This document shows positions 44,432 through 52,360 of a stretch of DNA of 64,000 bases, piece by piece (position 1 is the first letter of the stretch; each line of letters starts with the position of its first letter). Origin of the DNA: PALSA-693 sp963834725 (GTDB lineage Bacteria; Actinomycetota; Acidimicrobiia; Acidimicrobiales; Palsa-688); assembly GCA_963834725.1 (NCBI GenBank), contig CAWICN010000001.1, positions 1,984,001 through 2,048,000 of the forward strand, read 5' to 3'. A model generated the notes under the pieces. It ran no database searches and was not told where the DNA came from. It saw only the letters and a list, made by a program, of their open reading frames with translations. The translations under genes and the position numbers were made by a program.

Positions 44432-44880
44432 CTACCACGCCGCGGTGGTGGCGGGCGAATGGCCGGTGATCTGGTCGCTCGGCTCCGGCCGCTCGAACAC
44501 GGACTGGACGGCCAGCCGTGCCGGTCCCACAGCCGCAGCCATACCTGGCGATAGCTGTAACTCCGGTGCCAGCTGGAAAACCGGCCGGCGTCGGGGTCCT
44601 CGATGTGCAACTGCATACCGATACCCGGGTCCTTCTAGGCAAAGCGAGCCGGGCTGGATGCAAATGGTCTCGCCATAGGCCAGATCACGCCCGAACCGAT
44701 TCCCCGGCGAGTGGAGCAGCAAGAGCCCCGGGCCGTCCCCGGCGTGGAAGATGTCGGCCTACATGCCGAGCGGATAGTGGGTCTCGGTGTCGTCCCGGTC
44801 TGGATCCAGATGCCGGACTGCTGCCAGGTGTAAGCGACGTTGCCGGTCGCGGCCACGAACCGGTGCTCGTGGACCCACAT
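44432..44880 (-). pseudogene. Decayed gene, family not firmly recognised
   Basis: Reading from 44880, coding-like pieces lie in changing frames: MWVHEHRFVAATGNVAYTWQ, then (after a frame change near 44790) DDTETHYPLGM, an in-frame TAG at 44759-44761, ADIFHAGDGPGLLLLHSPGN and FGRDLAYGETICIQPGSL. A frame change near 44645 then leads to MQLHIEDPDAGRFSSWHRSY, and another near 44540 leads to LAVQSVFERPEPSDQITGHS and a stop at 44432. Each piece looks like a real protein and the pieces are in order, so this is a broken version of one gene of about 150 residues. An AIM24-like beta-rich protein is a guess. It sits between leuA's leader and whiB. Confidence 0.65.
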
Positions 44881-45125
44881 GGCGGTCCGGGCGCGCCGAG
44901 CCGACGCTTGATCCCTGGCCCAGAAAGGCAGATCAGCTACAATTGGGGGTGGCAGGTGGTCCCCTCCAACCTGCAGCGTCTGACACGTGGGTGGCTTTCC
45001 ACAGGTGATCGGGCGAGGGTCGCCCGAAAATTGTTGGAACCATCTGGGCGGGTGTCGACGTAATTGGGATGCGCGGTTCGCGCAGGTATGAGAACTTTGG
45101 TCAATTTAGATGAACATCGATAGCA

Positions 45126-45131
45126 TATAAT
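45126..45131 (+). promoter_or_regulatory. Consensus -10 box TATAAT upstream of whiB
   Basis: A perfect TATAAT, conspicuous in this GC-rich DNA, overlaps the first possible ATG (45130) of the WhiB frame. A clear -35 at 17 bp is not evident, although TTGGTC lies further upstream. If it is the whiB promoter, transcription starts after 45130, so translation must begin downstream at 45163 or 45178. Confidence 0.55.
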
Positions 45132-45162
45132 GGCGGATCATTCGACGGAGGTCGGCAGCGAA

Positions 45163-45405
45163 TTGGACACCACCTGGATGGCTCAGGGGAAGTGCAGGGA
45201 GTTGGCGCCCGAGACGTTTTTCCCGAGCGACGGCGTGGGAGTCGAAGTAGCTCGTCGCATTTGTGCCGATTGCCCGGTTAAGTCACCTTGCCTCGAGTAC
45301 GCGCTGTACAACCGGATTGAGCACGGCGTGTGGGGCGGGGCCTCCGAGCGGGAGCGGCGCCGGATTGCCCGTCAGCGCCGGCTCGTGCAGCGCACCGTGA
45401 TCTGA
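45163..45405 (+). CDS. WhiB-family Fe-S regulator
   Basis: An 80-residue WhiB-like protein with four conserved cysteines (one in GKCRELAP, then CADCPVKSPC), the GVWGG turn and a basic tail RERRRIARQRR. These bind a [4Fe-4S] cluster, and the protein acts with sigma factor. TTG 45163 is proposed as the start because GGAGG at 45147-45151 precedes it at about 11 bases and a TATAAT box covers the upstream ATG at 45130; ATG 45178 is also possible. It is most like WhiB1-type proteins by size, but the subgroup is not firm. Confidence 0.85.
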   Translation: MDTTWMAQGKCRELAPETFFPSDGVGVEVARRICADCPVKSPCLEYALYNRIEHGVWGGASERERRRIARQRRLVQRTVI

Positions 45406-45673
45406 GGATCGCGATCATCGGCCGCGGCTGGGGCCGTGGCTGGATCGGCGGACATACACCGCCGGCGATATTGAGGTCGGCTGAGCTTTCGCTCGGGAAG
45501 CGATTCGCGGCGGCTGCAAGTCCGCCGCACCTGATCCTCGCGCCGGCCGTCCCCTCCCCGCGCCCACTGTCCCCCCTCTTCAGGGTGGCCGCCCCCCTCC
45601 TCACGGTGGCCGTCCCCCCTCCTCACGGTTGGCGTCCGCCCTCCCCACGCCGGCCCAAGTGGTCGACCCCCCG

Positions 45674-46051
45674 TCAGCTCCCGGGGCTGGGCGAGTCCCC
45701 CCGCTTTGCCTGCTCTTCGCGGGCCCGTAGCAAGGCGTCGAGCTCTGACCTGGTGAGCGTGACGGACTCCTCCCGGGCAGGGGCGGCGACCTGAGGTGGC
45801 GGGGCTGGAGCGGGTCCCACCGCCGCCGGTGGCGGGACCACAGCTGTCGTGGCCGCGGAGGTGGCAGCCGCGGCCTGGCGGGCCTGCTCCCGGTGGGCCT
45901 CGTCCTCGGCCTCTTGCTGAGCCTTCCGGAACTCCCGGCCGGCTGTCCCGACGTTGCGGGCGATCTTCGGAAGCTGGCTGCCAAAGATGACGACGAGGAG
46001 GATGATCAACACCACAATCCCAAGATCGGGCCCAAAGATGTTCGCGATCAT
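45674..46051 (-). CDS. tatA: Sec-independent translocase subunit TatA/TatB family
   Basis: A 125-residue TatA-like protein. One N-terminal membrane helix (GIVVLIILLVVIFGSQLPKI) is followed by an amphipathic helix (ARNVGTAGREFRKAQQEAED) with the family F-G-x-x-x-L-P-x-x-A-R pattern. A disordered Ala/Pro-rich tail leads to a short charged C-terminal helix (RSELDALLRAREEQ). It forms the twin-arginine protein-conducting oligomer. Assignment to TatA rather than TatB is tentative; no tatC is nearby. Confidence 0.82.
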   Translation of the reverse strand: MIANIFGPDLGIVVLIILLVVIFGSQLPKIARNVGTAGREFRKAQQEAEDEAHREQARQAAAATSAATTAVVPPPAAVGPAPAPPPQVAAPAREESVTLTRSELDALLRAREEQAKRGDSPSPGS

Positions 46052-46152
46052 GTTTCCAAGCTACTCCTTGTCCGGTAGGTGTAAAGGTACGCCCCCCCGG
46101 GGACGCCGAAGCATCCGGTTCCTTCGCAATGTCCCCCCTGCAGGCCCTCGGG

Positions 46153-47028
46153 ATGATGCCGACCCCCGCTGACCTGCTGGAGTGCGTGATCAACGTGAGC
46201 GAAGGACGTGACGCGCCGTTCCTGGCCGCCCTCGGCCAGGCCGGTGGCCCGTGCCTCCTCGACCTCCACTCCGATGGCGACCACCACCGCTCGGTGCTCA
46301 CCCTGGCTGGCCCCCAACAGGAGGTCGAGGACGCGGCCCGATCGGTGGCTCGACTGGTCGTCACCGCCCTCGATCTCCGTCGTCACGAGGGCGCCCACCC
46401 TCGGTTCGGGTCCCTCGATGTCGTGCCGTGGGTGCCGCTCCACGGATGGCCCGTGACCGACGGACCTCTCCAACCAGCTGTCATGGCTCGAGACCGCTTC
46501 GCGGAGTGGGCAGGCCGCTCGCTCGCTCTACCCTGTTTTGTCTACGGTCCGGAACGATCCCTGCCCGAAGTCCGCCGCGAAGCGTGGCGCACGCTGAGGC
46601 CCGGTGCGGGGCCAGGTCAGCCCCATCCGACCGCCGGCGCGGCCGCAGTGGGGGCGCGTCCGATCCTCGTCGCCTACAACCTCTGGCTGGCCGAACCGGA
46701 CGTCGCCCGGGCCCGGGAGATCGCCCGCCTGCTGCGCAGCCCGGTGGTCCGAACCCTGGCCCTGAGCGTCGGCGATGCCGTTCAGGTGTCCTGCAACCTC
46801 ATTGCCCCTTGGTCGTTTGGCCCCGGGGCTGCCTACGATGCCGTCGCCAGTCGGACCGGCGTGGCCAGGGCCGAGTTGGTTGGTTTGGCGCCGGCAAGTG
46901 TTGTGCAACGCGTCCCGCGGCATAGGTGGCGGGAGCTCGACCTCGATCCCTCGTCAACGATCGAGGCCCGCCTCGAACAGGCGGGCCTCGTCGGGGGAAG
47001 GTTTGAGGGGCACGGGAATGGGGGCTAG
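46153..47028 (+). CDS. Glutamate formimidoyltransferase-like protein
   Basis: A protein of about 291 residues resembling the N-terminal formiminotransferase domain of FTCD. It has ECVINVSEGRDAPFLAAL, LLDLHSDGDHHRSVLTLAG, RHEGAHPRFGSLDVVPWVPL with the catalytic His region, and ARPILVAYNLWLAEPDV. The reaction would be transfer of a formimino group between formiminoglutamate and tetrahydrofolate in histidine breakdown, but no hut genes are present. Starts at 46129, 46153 or 46156 are possible. Its TAG lies in a CTAG shared with the stop of the convergent whiB. Confidence 0.82.
   Translation: MMPTPADLLECVINVSEGRDAPFLAALGQAGGPCLLDLHSDGDHHRSVLTLAGPQQEVEDAARSVARLVVTALDLRRHEGAHPRFGSLDVVPWVPLHGWPVTDGPLQPAVMARDRFAEWAGRSLALPCFVYGPERSLPEVRREAWRTLRPGAGPGQPHPTAGAAAVGARPILVAYNLWLAEPDVARAREIARLLRSPVVRTLALSVGDAVQVSCNLIAPWSFGPGAAYDAVASRTGVARAELVGLAPASVVQRVPRHRWRELDLDPSSTIEARLEQAGLVGGRFEGHGNGG
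46963..46989. terminator. Perfect 10-bp hairpin near the convergent gene ends
   Basis: gaggcccgcc/ggcgggcctc with a 7-base loop lies inside the last codons of the formimidoyltransferase gene, 36 bp before the overlapping stops shared with the convergent whiB. As the genes leave no spacer, this in-gene stem may serve as a terminator, particularly for whiB. Confidence 0.45.
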
Positions 47029-47309
47029 CTGGCCACACCTCGACGCTCGAGAGCGCGACGGCGGCGGATCTTGCGCCGTTCGCGTTCGCTCAGGCCGCCC
47101 CAGATACCGAACTTCTCACCGTTGGCGAGGGCGTACTCCAGGCAATCCTCGCGGACCACGCAACCCCGACAGACCTCCTTGGCTTCGCGCGTTGACGCAC
47201 CTCTCTCGGGGAAGAACAGGTCGGGATCGACGCCCATGCAGTTGGCCTTGCGTTGCCAGCTGCGGTCTCCTGTCTGTGCCTGCAACACCATGTCCACGAG
47301 ATCGCTCAC
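47025..47309 (-). CDS. WhiB-family Fe-S regulator (second copy)
   Basis: A 94-residue WhiB-like protein. Cysteines are in KANCMGVDPDLFFPE, EVCRGCVVREDC (C-x2-C-x5-C); the turn is GIWGG and the basic end is SERERRKIRRRRALERR. A GTG start at 47309 has GGGGAG upstream. The sequence resembles the WhiB2/WhmD group linked to cell division and septation, although that subgroup call is by eye. It is divergent from the macrodomain gene. Confidence 0.88.
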   Translation of the reverse strand: MSDLVDMVLQAQTGDRSWQRKANCMGVDPDLFFPERGASTREAKEVCRGCVVREDCLEYALANGEKFGIWGGLSERERRKIRRRRALERRGVAS

Positions 47310-47460
47310 CGGTACTCCCCTCGATCGGTGTCTCGGGCGGGCGGCAGCCCTGTGATTACCACCCGTGTAACTACAATGATGTGATCTTCTCCCTTATCCT
47401 TCTCTTACGCAAGGGGTAATCCTGGATTTCTTCACTTCGAACTGCTAAAGGGTGACCTTG

Positions 47461-47976
47461 GTGCGGATCGAGATTGTGCAGGGTGACATAACCGACGAGG
47501 TGGTCGACGCGATCGTCAACGCCGCCAATTCGGCCCTCGCCGGCGGGAGTGGCGTTGATGGCGCCATCCACCGGGCCGCCGGGGCGGCCGACCTGCGGGC
47601 GGCCTGCGCCCCCCTCGGCGGCTGCGCGACGGGCGACGCCAAGGCCACCTCCGGGTTCGCGTTGCCCGCCCAGTGGATCATCCACACCGTTGGGCCGGTG
47701 TGGCATGGCGGTCAGGCCGGAGAACCTGAACTGCTGGCATCGTGCTACCGGCGTTGCCTCGCCGTGGCCGACGAGCTGGGCGCTTCCAGCATCGCGTTCC
47801 CGGCCATCTCGACCGGGATCTACGGATATCCGCGAGCCGCAGCGGCCGAGGTCGCCATCACCACGCTCACTTCGGTCACCACCAAGGTCGAGCTGGCCCG
47901 CCTGGTGGCCTTCGACGCTGAGACCCGGCAGCAGTACGAAGAATCACTGCGGCGGAATCGGCAATCCGGGGGTTAG
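47461..47976 (+). CDS. Macrodomain protein (O-acetyl-ADP-ribose deacetylase-like)
   Basis: A 171-residue single macrodomain of MacroD type. It has RIEIVQGDITDEVVDAIVNAANSAL, the catalytic loop GGSGVDGAIHRAAG, CATGDAKATSGFALPAQWIIHTVGPVW and the phosphate loop AFPAISTGIYGYP. It is predicted to hydrolyse ADP-ribose esters on proteins or O-acetyl-ADP-ribose. The GTG at 47461 is preferred over the ATG at 47452. No ADP-ribosyltransferase partner is visible. Confidence 0.92.
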   Translation: MRIEIVQGDITDEVVDAIVNAANSALAGGSGVDGAIHRAAGAADLRAACAPLGGCATGDAKATSGFALPAQWIIHTVGPVWHGGQAGEPELLASCYRRCLAVADELGASSIAFPAISTGIYGYPRAAAAEVAITTLTSVTTKVELARLVAFDAETRQQYEESLRRNRQSGG

Positions 47977-48040
47977 GCGCCGGCGCCGCGGTCAGTCAGC
48001 CGTCAACGCCGCGGGCACCCGGCCCGTCCCGCCACCCCGG

Positions 48041-48727
48041 TTACCCGGTTGGCCGTGGCAAGAGGCGCTTCCGTTCAGCCACCTTGGCGAGCACTGTCCG
48101 CCGAAGTCGCTCGGGAGTCCAGTTCGGCGTGACCTCCAGTACATCCCAGCCCGCCAGCACCAGATCGCTGATGCGAAGCCGATCCCGGCTGTAGCGGCCT
48201 CGCTGACCATGGAATTCGCTCCCCACCCATTCGACAGCGAGCCGGAGGTCCACCACGGCCCGATCCACCCGGTAGCGTCCGCCTCTGGTAGTGATCACGT
48301 ATTGCCGCCTGGCGGCCGGCAAGCCGAGTTGATCCCAGATCTCGTCCATCTGTCGCTCCCAGTCGTTGGCACCCGGTCCGAATCCTGCGATGCGCTCGGA
48401 AAGAACCTCTCGCAACGGACCAAGACGCTGGCGGCCAGGACCCGCGTGCTCGTCATACAGCCGGCGGAGTCGCCGCAGGTCCAGTAAGCCCCGACGAAGC
48501 GCCTCGTCCGTGCAGCGGCCGAGGGCGCCTCGAGCGAGCGGAGGCGGGGCCGGACCACGAAGGCGAGGGACCGGGCTCAGAAAGGAGATGCCGACGGGCC
48601 TAAGCGGCCCCAGGCGGTCCCCATCGGCCCGGGGCGACCTCGGGGCCGCTCCTCGCGGATGTCTCGCCCGCCTACGCTCCCCGGGGGGCGCGGAACAATG
48701 ACATGACCAGCGCGGCCGGGTTGTCAA
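48041..48727 (-). CDS. DUF559-type endonuclease-fold protein, N-terminally degraded (AbiEi-like)
   Basis: The C-terminal half is a DUF559/PD-(D/E)xK-like domain (GGRYRVDRAVVDLRLAVEWV, then SEFHGQRGRYSRDRLRISDL and LAGWDVLEVTPNWTPERL), preceded by the DEALRRGLLDLRRLRRLYDEHAG linker common to AbiEi-DUF559 proteins. The usual N-terminal winged-helix/AbiEi domain is missing: the frame upstream is Arg/Pro-rich and ends 48 bp from the next gene. The E-V-D-G motif also reads EWVG. It is likely a remnant; the start is uncertain. Confidence 0.6.
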   Translation of the reverse strand: MTTRPRWSCHCSAPPGERRRARHPRGAAPRSPRADGDRLGPLRPVGISFLSPVPRLRGPAPPPLARGALGRCTDEALRRGLLDLRRLRRLYDEHAGPGRQRLGPLREVLSERIAGFGPGANDWERQMDEIWDQLGLPAARRQYVITTRGGRYRVDRAVVDLRLAVEWVGSEFHGQRGRYSRDRLRISDLVLAGWDVLEVTPNWTPERLRRTVLAKVAERKRLLPRPTG

Positions 48728-48775
48728 CTCATTTGGCGAGGGTCCGGCGCGCCCGGTCGAGCCTCCCGCCCCGTC

Positions 48776-50779
48776 TCAGGCAGGCCGCCGGTGGGCCCTC
48801 TTCTGTTCCAGGAAATCGACAAGCACGTAATCGCCGAGTGTCTCGGGCGTGGTGAAGAACGCCCGGCCCCGGTTGAGCTGGGTCATCTTCTCCACGAAAG
48901 CCCGCAGGTAGCCGGTGGCGTCGAGCATGAACGTGTTGATCCGGATGTCTTCCCGCGTCGCCCGCGCCACCTCTGCCAGGGTCATCCGGATGGTCTCCGG
49001 CGCCGGCGGGTAACTGAAGAAGGGTTGACCACCCGGCAAGATGTGGGCAGTCGGCTCGCCGTCGGTGATCATGATCACCTGCTTGGTACCCGTCTGTCGG
49101 GCGAGCATCCGGCGGGCCAGCATAAGGGCGTGCTGCATGTTGGTCCCGTAGGTGTAATCCCACGACACCTCCGGCAGCTGCTGGGCGCGCAGCTCTCGGG
49201 CCAGCTCGCCGAAGCCGACCAAACCCAGATAGTCCCGGGGGAACTGGGTGGTGATAAGCGAGTGCAAGGCCATGGCGACCTTCTTGGCGGCCAGGAAGTT
49301 GTCGCGCATCGGCATCGACAACGACAGGTCCAGGGCCAGCACCGTCGCCGTCGACGTCAGCGATTCGGTCCGCTCCACCTCGAAGTCGTCGGCGGAGAGC
49401 CGCACCGGCGTGCCGCGCCCGCTACGGGAGATAGCGTTGCGGACCGTCCGCTCGATGGACAGGTTGAAGGGGTCGCCCCACTCGTAGCTCTTGGTTTCGT
49501 ACGTGCGCTCGTGGCCGACACCCGACCGGTCGGCGAGGTGGCGACCCATGCGGTCTTTGATCAGTCGGGAAAAGAGATCCGACAGCGCGTTCTGACCGAT
49601 CTTCCGCAACCCTCGGGGGGTCAGCTCGAGCCTTCCTTCCCGCTGGTCGATGAGCCCGGCGTCGGCCAACTGGCGGGCCAGCTTGGCCAGCTGGTCCAGT
49701 GATCTGGCGGCGTCGTCGCCGAGCAGCTCGGACGCCCGCTCGATGTCGACCTCGGCCAATGCGCCGGGATTGGAGGCGGTGGACATCATCTGCTCGAGCT
49801 GGTCCATATCGCCGAGCTGGTTCATGACGGCAGCCGCCTCGGCGAATCCCAAGGGGTCCTGGCCGCTGAAGTTGTACTGCCGGTCCCAACCCGCCTGCGG
49901 AAAGGCCTGCTGTAGGTTGCCGCCGAGGCGCTCCACCTGCCAGCGGAGGTCCATGTCTTCGAGCAACGACTCGGCCAGCTGCTGGAGCTGGGCGCGCTGC
50001 TCCGGGCTCATGGAGTTGAGCAGCTGTTGCATGGCGGCCATTTGGCGGGCCATCTGCTCGAGCAGCTCGTCGAGGCTCTGAGGGTTGCCCGGGAACATGT
50101 CGCCGTATTTGTCCATGAACTCCGCGAACATGCGGTCCGTGTCACCGCCGGCGGCGCGGGTCTCGAGCATCTGGTTGAGGTCGTTGAACATGTCCTTCAT
50201 CCGCTGGAGCGATTCCGGCGAGACGTCCGACATGGCCGACGACATCTGGTTGAAATAACTCTGCATCAGCTGCGAGCGCAGCTCATCCATCAACTGATCG
50301 AAGGCCTCGCGGGCCTCGCTGCTCGTCCATTCGTACTGCTGGAGGCTCTGGACCTGGCCGGCCAGATCGGGAGGCAACAGGTCGAGGGCCATCCGGCGCT
50401 CGGTGGCCACCTCGTCAGTGATCTCCTGGCGGCGCTGATCCCCCGACTGCCGGGCTTCGTCGACGAGGTTGTCGATCCCTTGTCGCTCCTGGTTGACGAT
50501 GTCCCGCAACCGCTGGGCGATCTCCTCGTAGGGCCCGCCGAGGTCGTGTCGATCCAGCATCTCCCGCCGGCGCTGCCGGAGGCGCTCCAGGATCTCGCGC
50601 ATGCCGGCGATGCGCTCGCCGTTGCGGTCGGTGAAGCCCCGTTGCATAAGTCGCTGGAGCGCTTGATTGAGATCCCCGTGGTAGAGGAGCTCGTCAGTCA
50701 GCTCCTCGAAGATGTCGTCGGCGTCGAATTCGAAGCCGACCTGGGTCCCATCCCATTTGGAGTACCGGAACCGAGCCAT
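48776..50779 (-). CDS. VWA-domain protein, partner of a MoxR/ChlI-type AAA ATPase
   Basis: A 667-residue protein. The N-terminal 400 residues are charged, Gln/Met-rich and helical (MAAMQQLLNSMSPEQRAQLQ), with an ordered DIFEELTDELLYHGDLN start. The C-terminal von Willebrand A domain has an intact MIDAS: DLSLSM, the Thr in YGTNMQHAL and the Asp in MITDGEPTAH. It begins 21 bp after the AAA gene, so the two are co-expressed. Such pairs act as chaperone-like machines for metal insertion or complex assembly (RavA-ViaA, chelatases); the client here is unknown. Confidence 0.85.
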   Translation of the reverse strand: MARFRYSKWDGTQVGFEFDADDIFEELTDELLYHGDLNQALQRLMQRGFTDRNGERIAGMREILERLRQRRREMLDRHDLGGPYEEIAQRLRDIVNQERQGIDNLVDEARQSGDQRRQEITDEVATERRMALDLLPPDLAGQVQSLQQYEWTSSEAREAFDQLMDELRSQLMQSYFNQMSSAMSDVSPESLQRMKDMFNDLNQMLETRAAGGDTDRMFAEFMDKYGDMFPGNPQSLDELLEQMARQMAAMQQLLNSMSPEQRAQLQQLAESLLEDMDLRWQVERLGGNLQQAFPQAGWDRQYNFSGQDPLGFAEAAAVMNQLGDMDQLEQMMSTASNPGALAEVDIERASELLGDDAARSLDQLAKLARQLADAGLIDQREGRLELTPRGLRKIGQNALSDLFSRLIKDRMGRHLADRSGVGHERTYETKSYEWGDPFNLSIERTVRNAISRSGRGTPVRLSADDFEVERTESLTSTATVLALDLSLSMPMRDNFLAAKKVAMALHSLITTQFPRDYLGLVGFGELARELRAQQLPEVSWDYTYGTNMQHALMLARRMLARQTGTKQVIMITDGEPTAHILPGGQPFFSYPPAPETIRMTLAEVARATREDIRINTFMLDATGYLRAFVEKMTQLNRGRAFFTTPETLGDYVLVDFLEQKRAHRRPA

Positions 50780-50800
50780 CTGCCCTCCTCCTCGCCGCTC

Positions 50801-52207
50801 CTACCGGGCCCGATAGGTGGCCCGGGTGCCTGATGCGTCCTTGTTGAGTCGCTTGGCGAGGTGCAGCCCTTCGAGAACGAACTCGGTGGCGCTGGCTACG
50901 GCCGCCGGCGACTCCTCACCGGCCAGTCCGAGCACCACGTTCTCGAGCGCTGGTAGCTGTCCGAGTACCTCGACGAATCGAGCGGCCCGGATGTCGTCGC
51001 CAGTGTGGACCACCCGTCCTCCGTCGGAGTCGAAGTCCGCCACCGCGTCGCGGAGGCGGTCCGATGGGACGGACGCCTTGAAAACCGACAGCACCGCCTG
51101 CTGGATAAGCCGCTCCACCACGTGGCCATCCCGGCCCTCATCGATGGTCTCGATCTCAATCTTGCCCGAGGTCGAAGCCGCCAGCGCCTCGAGATCGCTG
51201 ATCCGGGGCACCGCCTCACTCTCGCCCAGCCGCAAGGCCCGGCGCACGGAGCTGGCAAGCAGCGTCTCGTAGTTGGACACGCTGAGGCGCACGGAAACCC
51301 CGGAACGCTGGTTGATATGGGGGCTCTGGCGGGCCAGGTGGGAAATCGTCGCCACGATCTGGGTCATGTGGTCGGGCACCTCGACCCGCACGGCAGTGCC
51401 GGCGTAGGGGCGCGCCTCCTGATGGACCACGGCGATTTCGGTGTCGACGTCGAGGGGATAATGGGTCCGAATCTGGGCGCCGAAGCGATCCTTGAGCGGG
51501 GTGATAATCCGCCCCCGGTTCGTGTAATCCTCGGGGTTGGCCGATGCGACCAGCATGACGTCGAGCGGAAGGCGGATCTTGTAGCCGCGGATCTGGATAT
51601 CCCGCTCTTCCAGGACGTTGAGCAGGCCCACCTGGATCCGCTCGGCCAGGTCGGGAAGCTCGTTGATGGAGAAGATGCCCCGGTTGGTGCGGGGCACCAG
51701 CCCGTAGTGCAGGGTGAGCTCGTCCGAGAGGTACCGGCCTTCCGCGACCTTGATGGGATCGACCTCGCCGATGAGGTCGGCTATCGATGTGTCAGGAGTT
51801 GCGAGCTTTTCGCCATAGCGGTAATCGCGGTGCACCCAGTCGAGCGGCGTGTCGTCGCCCCGGTCTGCGACAAGCTCATGCGCATAGCGGGACACCGGCC
51901 GGTACGGGTCGTCGAAAATCTCGGAGCCGGCGATATACGGGAGCCACTCGTCGAGCAGGCCCGTCAGGCTGCGGATCATCCGGGTCTTGGCCTGGCCCCG
52001 CTCGCCGAGGAAGATCACGTCGTGACCGGCGAGGAGGGCGTTCTCCAGCTGGGGCAGGACACTGTCCTCGTAGCCGAGCACCCCGTCAACAACGGGCTTC
52101 CCGCTGGCTATGCACCGGGCTGCGTTACGACGCACCTCCTCCTTGACCGGAACGGACTCCCAGCCGGAGGTTCGCAGTTGTCCAATGGTCGCCGGGCGTG
52201 ACGTCAT
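50801..52207 (-). CDS. MoxR/magnesium-chelatase-like AAA+ ATPase
   Basis: A 468-residue AAA+ protein starting MTSRPATIGQLRTSGWESVPVK. The Walker A region is modified (FLGERGQAKTRMIRSL). The Walker B region is GIFSINELPDLAERIQVGLLNVLEERDI and sensor 1 is VASANPEDYTNRGRIITPLKDRFG, as in ChlI/MoxR proteins. It is paired with the downstream VWA gene. It probably remodels or activates a client complex using ATP; no substrate gene is identifiable in the neighbourhood. Confidence 0.88.
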   Translation of the reverse strand: MTSRPATIGQLRTSGWESVPVKEEVRRNAARCIASGKPVVDGVLGYEDSVLPQLENALLAGHDVIFLGERGQAKTRMIRSLTGLLDEWLPYIAGSEIFDDPYRPVSRYAHELVADRGDDTPLDWVHRDYRYGEKLATPDTSIADLIGEVDPIKVAEGRYLSDELTLHYGLVPRTNRGIFSINELPDLAERIQVGLLNVLEERDIQIRGYKIRLPLDVMLVASANPEDYTNRGRIITPLKDRFGAQIRTHYPLDVDTEIAVVHQEARPYAGTAVRVEVPDHMTQIVATISHLARQSPHINQRSGVSVRLSVSNYETLLASSVRRALRLGESEAVPRISDLEALAASTSGKIEIETIDEGRDGHVVERLIQQAVLSVFKASVPSDRLRDAVADFDSDGGRVVHTGDDIRAARFVEVLGQLPALENVVLGLAGEESPAAVASATEFVLEGLHLAKRLNKDASGTRATYRAR

Positions 52208-52360
52208 AGGGCCTACGCTACCGCCGGCCGGCGGCCACCATGGACGCACGTGCTCGAGAGCCGGTGCGACGAAGGTCCGGTGATAGCTCGAACCGGGAGA
52301 CAACCGGTGAGATGGCCGGAACCGGGAGACATTCGGTCCCGCCGACTACCCTGCGCGTGG

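Noticed and set aside
48041..48727. Complete AbiEi/AbiEii abortive-infection system
   Set aside because: The N-terminal domain is degraded and no AbiEii-type partner is present.
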